From NCBI RefSeq assembly GCF_001428525.1, contig NZ_LMHW01000010.1, positions 372,341 to 436,340 on the forward strand: DNA of 64,000 nucleotides. The letters are read 5' to 3'. Source of the DNA: Flavobacterium sp. Root186. GTDB lineage: Bacteria; Bacteroidota; Bacteroidia; Flavobacteriales; Flavobacteriaceae. Position 1 is the first letter of the stretch; every line of letters starts with the position of its first letter. Of this stretch, positions 60,792-64,000 are shown piece by piece. Under the pieces are notes generated by a model. That model saw only the letters and a program-made list of their open reading frames with translations, was not told the origin of the DNA and did no database searches. The position numbers and the translations under genes were made by a program.

Positions 60792-61688
60792 ATGAAATGG
60801 AACAATTATATAAAAGACTATCAATCGTATCTTCGAATAGAAAGAGGTTTGTCTAAAAATACAATTGAAAACTATAGCTTTGATATTGAGCGATTATGCT
60901 TTTTTTTAGAAACCAATCAAATCGATATTTCGCCTATAAAAATTACGGATGAAACCGTTCAGCAGTTTATATATTCGGTTTCAAAAGAAGTGAATCCGCG
61001 TTCGCAGGCGAGGATTATTTCTGGTTTGAAAAGTTTTTTTAATTATTTGGTTTTTGAAGATTACCGAAACGACAGTCCGCTCGAATTAATCGAAAGCCCA
61101 AAAACCGGACGAAAACTCCCTGATACATTATCAATCAAAGATATTGATGCGCTTATCGCTGCTATTGATTTAAGCAGTAATGAAGGAGAACGAAATCGTG
61201 CTATACTGGAAACATTGTATGGCTGCGGACTTCGGGTTTCTGAATTGGTTTCGCTTAAGATATCGGATTTGTTTTTTGATGAAGGTTTTATAAAAATTAC
61301 CGGAAAAGGCAATAAAGAACGTTTTGTGCCCATTGGAAAATTAACTAAAAAATATATTGAAATCTATCAGGACGAGATTAGAGTTCATCTCAATATTAAA
61401 AAAGGATGTGAAGATACTTTGTTTCTAAACCGCAGAGGAAACCAGCTAACCCGTGCTATGATTTTTACTATTATAAAAGATTTAGCGGTAAAAATTGGTT
61501 TAAATAAAAATATAAGCCCGCATACTTTACGCCATTCTTTTGCAACACATTTATTAGAAAATGGTGCCGATTTAAGATCGATTCAGTTAATGCTGGGACA
61601 TGAATCTATTACAACAACAGAAATTTATGTGCATCTGGACAGAAGTTTCCTGACCGAAGTAATGCATTCGTATCATCCGCGGAAGTAA
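60792..61688 (+). CDS. xerD: site-specific tyrosine recombinase, XerD-type
   Basis: Resolves chromosome dimers at dif with FtsK. The start is set at ATG 60792 (298 aa), because the longer frame reaches back into the terminator of the previous gene. An N-terminal SAM-like domain (YLRIERGLSKNTIENYSFDI, RSQARIISGLKSFF) is followed by the catalytic domain with the Arg-Lys-His-Arg-His-Tyr set: Arg in LYGCGLRVSELVS, Lys in ITGKGNKERFVPIG, His-x-x-Arg in SPHTLRHSFATHLL, His in MLGHESITTTEIY and the Tyr nucleophile in TEIYVHL. It follows the barrel gene across a terminator. The Xer assignment rests on the standard length and lone location. Confidence 0.94.
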   Translation: MKWNNYIKDYQSYLRIERGLSKNTIENYSFDIERLCFFLETNQIDISPIKITDETVQQFIYSVSKEVNPRSQARIISGLKSFFNYLVFEDYRNDSPLELIESPKTGRKLPDTLSIKDIDALIAAIDLSSNEGERNRAILETLYGCGLRVSELVSLKISDLFFDEGFIKITGKGNKERFVPIGKLTKKYIEIYQDEIRVHLNIKKGCEDTLFLNRRGNQLTRAMIFTIIKDLAVKIGLNKNISPHTLRHSFATHLLENGADLRSIQLMLGHESITTTEIYVHLDRSFLTEVMHSYHPRK

Positions 61689-61830
61689 TTTTTTGGAAAG
61701 AGTCTGGTTTTTTTACATCAAAAGTTATAACTTGGTATCACATTTGTATTCAACGGAAGTAAATTAAAAGGATTTAGAGGATTTTTTTAACTCAGATCCA
61801 ATAAGATATTATTTACTTAAATAGCGACAT

Positions 61831-63351
61831 ATGATTTTTGACTTATACAGTAATGAAGACTGCCTGGAAGTAAATAATTTTTACAGAAAATTATTTGCCG
61901 AAATGCCTGATTTGCTTTTTCAATTTGTTATAGATAGTAATAATCATTATACTTTTCCTCTTGTCAGCAAATCGGTTGACGAAATTTTCGAGCTTTCATT
62001 TAAAGAATTTACAGACGATATTAAGCACATCATTTACGAGCGAATTTTTGAACAGGACAGAGAAAAATTTTTTCAGTCTCTGGTAAAAGCGCGTAAAGAA
62101 ATTGTGCCTTGGGAATTAGAATTTAGATCTGTTTTACCAAAAAAAGGACTGCGATGGTTTCGGGTTTCTGCAAAAACAGAATTATCTCCTGATGGAAAAG
62201 TTAGTTTTTTTGGACACATTTCTGATATTACTGATTTAAAAGACAAAGAAGAAAGACTCCGTATTTCTGAAGAACGTTTCCAATTTGCACTTGATGCATC
62301 AACCGTAGGAATCTGGGATTGGGATATGGTAACCAATAATGTTTTTTATTCTTCGCTTTCACTAAAAATTTTAGAATTAGAATCGGCAGATATTTTTGAT
62401 GACCCTGAACGCTGGGATAAAATTGTACATCCTGATGATCTGCCAAAATATTACTCTGATATTAAAGAACATTTTGATAATAAGATTCCGTATTATGAAA
62501 ATTACCATCGTGTAATGACTTCAAGCGGTAATTATAAATGGATCCTGGACAGAGGAAAAGTAATAAAACGTGATGAAAATGGAAAACCATTACGCGTTAT
62601 TGGAACCCACACCGATATTTCTCTTCAAAAAGAAAAAGAGCTGGAGCTTTTAAAAACAATGAAATTGTACAGCGATCAAAATAGCCGGCTGTTAAACTTT
62701 TCGCATATCGTTTCGCACAATTTAAATACACAAGCCGGGAATATAAAATCGATTTTAGATTTTATTGATCAAGATGGAGGTAAAGGAACTGTTGGCGAAA
62801 TGCTGGAACATCTTCGTACGGTTTCAAATGATTTAAATGAGACAATTTCTAATTTAACGCAAATTGTAAAAACACAGAGCAATATTAATATTGCTGTTGA
62901 GCCTTTAAAACTTTGTGAATATATCGAGAAAACAATCTCGACTATAAAAGGCTATGATAAACAGAAAAAAGTTACGATTGTAAATAATGTTCCGCAATAT
63001 TTAACCATTAATTTTAATCCGGCTTATCTTGAAAGTGTCTTGCTGAATTTTACCACAAACGCTATAAAATATGCACATCCGGATCGGGATCCGCTTATTG
63101 TATTTGATTTTGGAATTGAGCCCGAAGGATATAAATCTTTAAAAATAACAGATAACGGTTTAGGAATCGATTTAAAAGTATATGGCGAATTATTATTCGG
63201 AATGTATAAAACGTTTCATAAACATGACGAAGCACGCGGAATAGGGTTGTATATCACCAGAAATCAAATAGAAGCGATGAAAGGAACAGTTTCTGTAGAA
63301 AGTGAAGTTGGAGTAGGAACGAGCTTTAAAATCGTTTTTAACGATCTCTAA
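61831..63351 (+). CDS. PAS-domain sensor histidine kinase, orphan
   Basis: A 506-residue cytosolic kinase (no membrane segment or signal peptide). Residues 20-145 form a first PAS domain ending with VSFFGHISDITDLKDKEER. Residues 148-280 form a second PAS/PAC (FALDASTVGIWDWDMV, RVIGTHTDISLQKEKE). The dimerisation region has FSHIVSHNLNTQAGNIK with phospho-acceptor His296. The ATPase has the N box (ESVLLNFTTNAIKYAHP), DNGLGIDL and the G2 box GIGLYITRNQIEAMKG. No response regulator gene is adjacent. Light, redox or metabolite sensing by the PAS domains is possible, but no ligand is visible. Confidence 0.93.
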   Translation: MIFDLYSNEDCLEVNNFYRKLFAEMPDLLFQFVIDSNNHYTFPLVSKSVDEIFELSFKEFTDDIKHIIYERIFEQDREKFFQSLVKARKEIVPWELEFRSVLPKKGLRWFRVSAKTELSPDGKVSFFGHISDITDLKDKEERLRISEERFQFALDASTVGIWDWDMVTNNVFYSSLSLKILELESADIFDDPERWDKIVHPDDLPKYYSDIKEHFDNKIPYYENYHRVMTSSGNYKWILDRGKVIKRDENGKPLRVIGTHTDISLQKEKELELLKTMKLYSDQNSRLLNFSHIVSHNLNTQAGNIKSILDFIDQDGGKGTVGEMLEHLRTVSNDLNETISNLTQIVKTQSNINIAVEPLKLCEYIEKTISTIKGYDKQKKVTIVNNVPQYLTINFNPAYLESVLLNFTTNAIKYAHPDRDPLIVFDFGIEPEGYKSLKITDNGLGIDLKVYGELLFGMYKTFHKHDEARGIGLYITRNQIEAMKGTVSVESEVGVGTSFKIVFNDL

Positions 63352-63390
63352 AAATTAAAAAGGCTGTCATTTGACAGCCTTTTTAATTTT
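63351..63390. terminator. bidirectional terminator
   Basis: Perfect 19-bp arms (core AAAAAGGCTGTCA / TGACAGCCTTTTT) around TT, between the convergent kinase and RNase Y genes. Its first base is the last of the kinase stop codon. Confidence 0.9.
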
Positions 63391-63407
63391 ATAGGGATAA
63401 AAGAGAA

Positions 63408-64000
63408 TTATTTAGCAATGTTAACTGCTCTTGTTTCTCTAATTACAGTAACTTTTACCTGACCTGGATAAGTCATTTCTGTTTGGATTTTTTGTGAAAT
63501 TTCAAATGATAAATTTGCAGCATTATCATCAGAAACTTTTTCGCTTTCTACAATAACACGCAGTTCTCTACCAGCCTGGATTGCGTAAGCATTTTTTACA
63601 CCACTAAATCCGTAAGCAACATCTTCAAGATCTTTCAAACGTTGAATGTATGAATCTAAAACCTGACGTCTTGCGCCTGGTCTTGCACCAGAAATAGCAT
63701 CACAAACCTGAACGATTGGCGATAATAACGATTTCATTTCAATCTCGTCGTGGTGTGCCCCAATAGCGTTGCAGACTTCTTCTTTTTCGCCGTATTTCTC
63801 AGCCCACTGCATACCTAATAATGCGTGTGGTAAATCGCTTTCTGTATCTGGAACTTTACCAATATCGTGAAGTAAACCAGCTCTTTTTGCCAGTTTTACA
63901 TTTAAGCCTAATTCGGCTGCCATGATCCCGCAAAGTTTAGAAACTTCTCTTGAGTGCTGTAATAAGTTTTGTCCGTAAGAAGAACGATATTTCATTCTAC
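63408..64000 (-). CDS. rny: ribonuclease Y, C-terminal part
   Basis: The C-terminal half of an endoribonuclease that initiates mRNA decay at the membrane. The frame remains open to the right edge, so the N-terminal transmembrane, coiled-coil and KH regions lie outside. The visible 195+ residues hold the HD domain: [20 protein letters not shown] with the first His, [19 protein letters not shown] with the His-Asp pair, and [20 protein letters not shown]. The C-terminal block is [20 protein letters not shown] and [19 protein letters not shown], identical in plan to other RNase Y ends. The ATG at 63995 is internal. Confidence 0.95.
   Translation of the reverse strand, partial: RMKYRSSYGQNLLQHSREVSKLCGIMAAELGLNVKLAKRAGLLHDIGKVPDTESDLPHALLGMQWAEKYGEKEEVCNAIGAHHDEIEMKSLLSPIVQVCDAISGARPGARRQVLDSYIQRLKDLEDVAYGFSGVKNAYAIQAGRELRVIVESEKVSDDNAANLSFEISQKIQTEMTYPGQVKVTVIRETRAVNIAK

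Noticed and set aside
60792..61688. XerD-type recombinase considered as the integrase of a mobile element
   Set aside because: Length and motifs fit the housekeeping Xer protein; no att repeats, excisionase or cargo genes are adjacent, and the only tRNA is 16 kb away.
63351..63390. Perfect 19-bp palindrome considered as a protein-binding site
   Set aside because: Position between convergent genes with A/T tracts on both sides is fully explained by a bidirectional terminator.

Overview
The window is A+T-rich DNA from a member of the Bacteroidota, most likely a Flavobacterium or close relative. The evidence is a SusC/SusD pair, TonB-dependent receptors with carboxypeptidase-like N-terminal domains, DUF4290 and DUF5686 proteins, PorT-type beta-barrels, and promoters of the flavobacterial form TTG-N17/18-TAnnTTTG. 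The left edge cuts a susC gene and the right edge cuts rny (ribonuclease Y). No prophage, transposase, CRISPR array or rRNA gene is visible.

Region 1 (1-20900) is a polysaccharide utilisation locus. It holds partial SusC, SusD, a GH2 exo-glycosidase with a CBM32 nested in its C-terminal part, a GH95 and a GH92 on the + strand. A DUF5107-TPR protein, a sugar porter and an AraC regulator follow on the - strand, then a divergent aldose 1-epimerase and a GH97. Together they suggest capture, periplasmic trimming, uptake and cytosolic handling of a mannose- and fucose/galactose-containing glycan, possibly glycoprotein-type. Region 2 (20900-28400) carries a TonB siderophore receptor with a PepSY protein, an AraC regulator with an MFS exporter, a VOC protein and an aldo/keto reductase.

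Region 3 (28400-39700) is a stress island. It contains HxlR and AraC regulators, two membrane or outer-membrane proteins, OsmC, a peroxiredoxin, a thioredoxin, MsrA, MsrB and DsbD, forming an envelope thiol and methionine-sulfoxide repair set. It continues with an MhqO-like dioxygenase, a cupin, an MhqD-like esterase and a small acetyltransferase. Three promoters in this island share an inverted-repeat box at exactly the same distance from the -7 box; two of them also share a palindrome just downstream of the -7 box. A different palindrome is shared by the mhqO and acetyltransferase promoters, again with fixed spacing.

Region 4 (39700-50400) has two alpha/beta hydrolases, a class III nucleotidyl-cyclase-like protein, proline dehydrogenase, an ArsR regulator, tRNA-Met(CAT), a START-like protein, a class IV aminotransferase, YqgE, HU, Fmt, RecQ and a small NTPase. 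Region 5 (50400-64000) is mostly housekeeping: DUF493, DUF4290, MurA with Asp at the fosfomycin-target Cys position, a CDF transporter, DUF5686, AroQ, two beta-barrel proteins with a decayed paralogue between them, XerD, an orphan PAS histidine kinase and RNase Y. Intergenic regions throughout carry dispersed palindromes and 7-bp-periodic repeats. All functions are read from motifs and context by eye; no database search was run.
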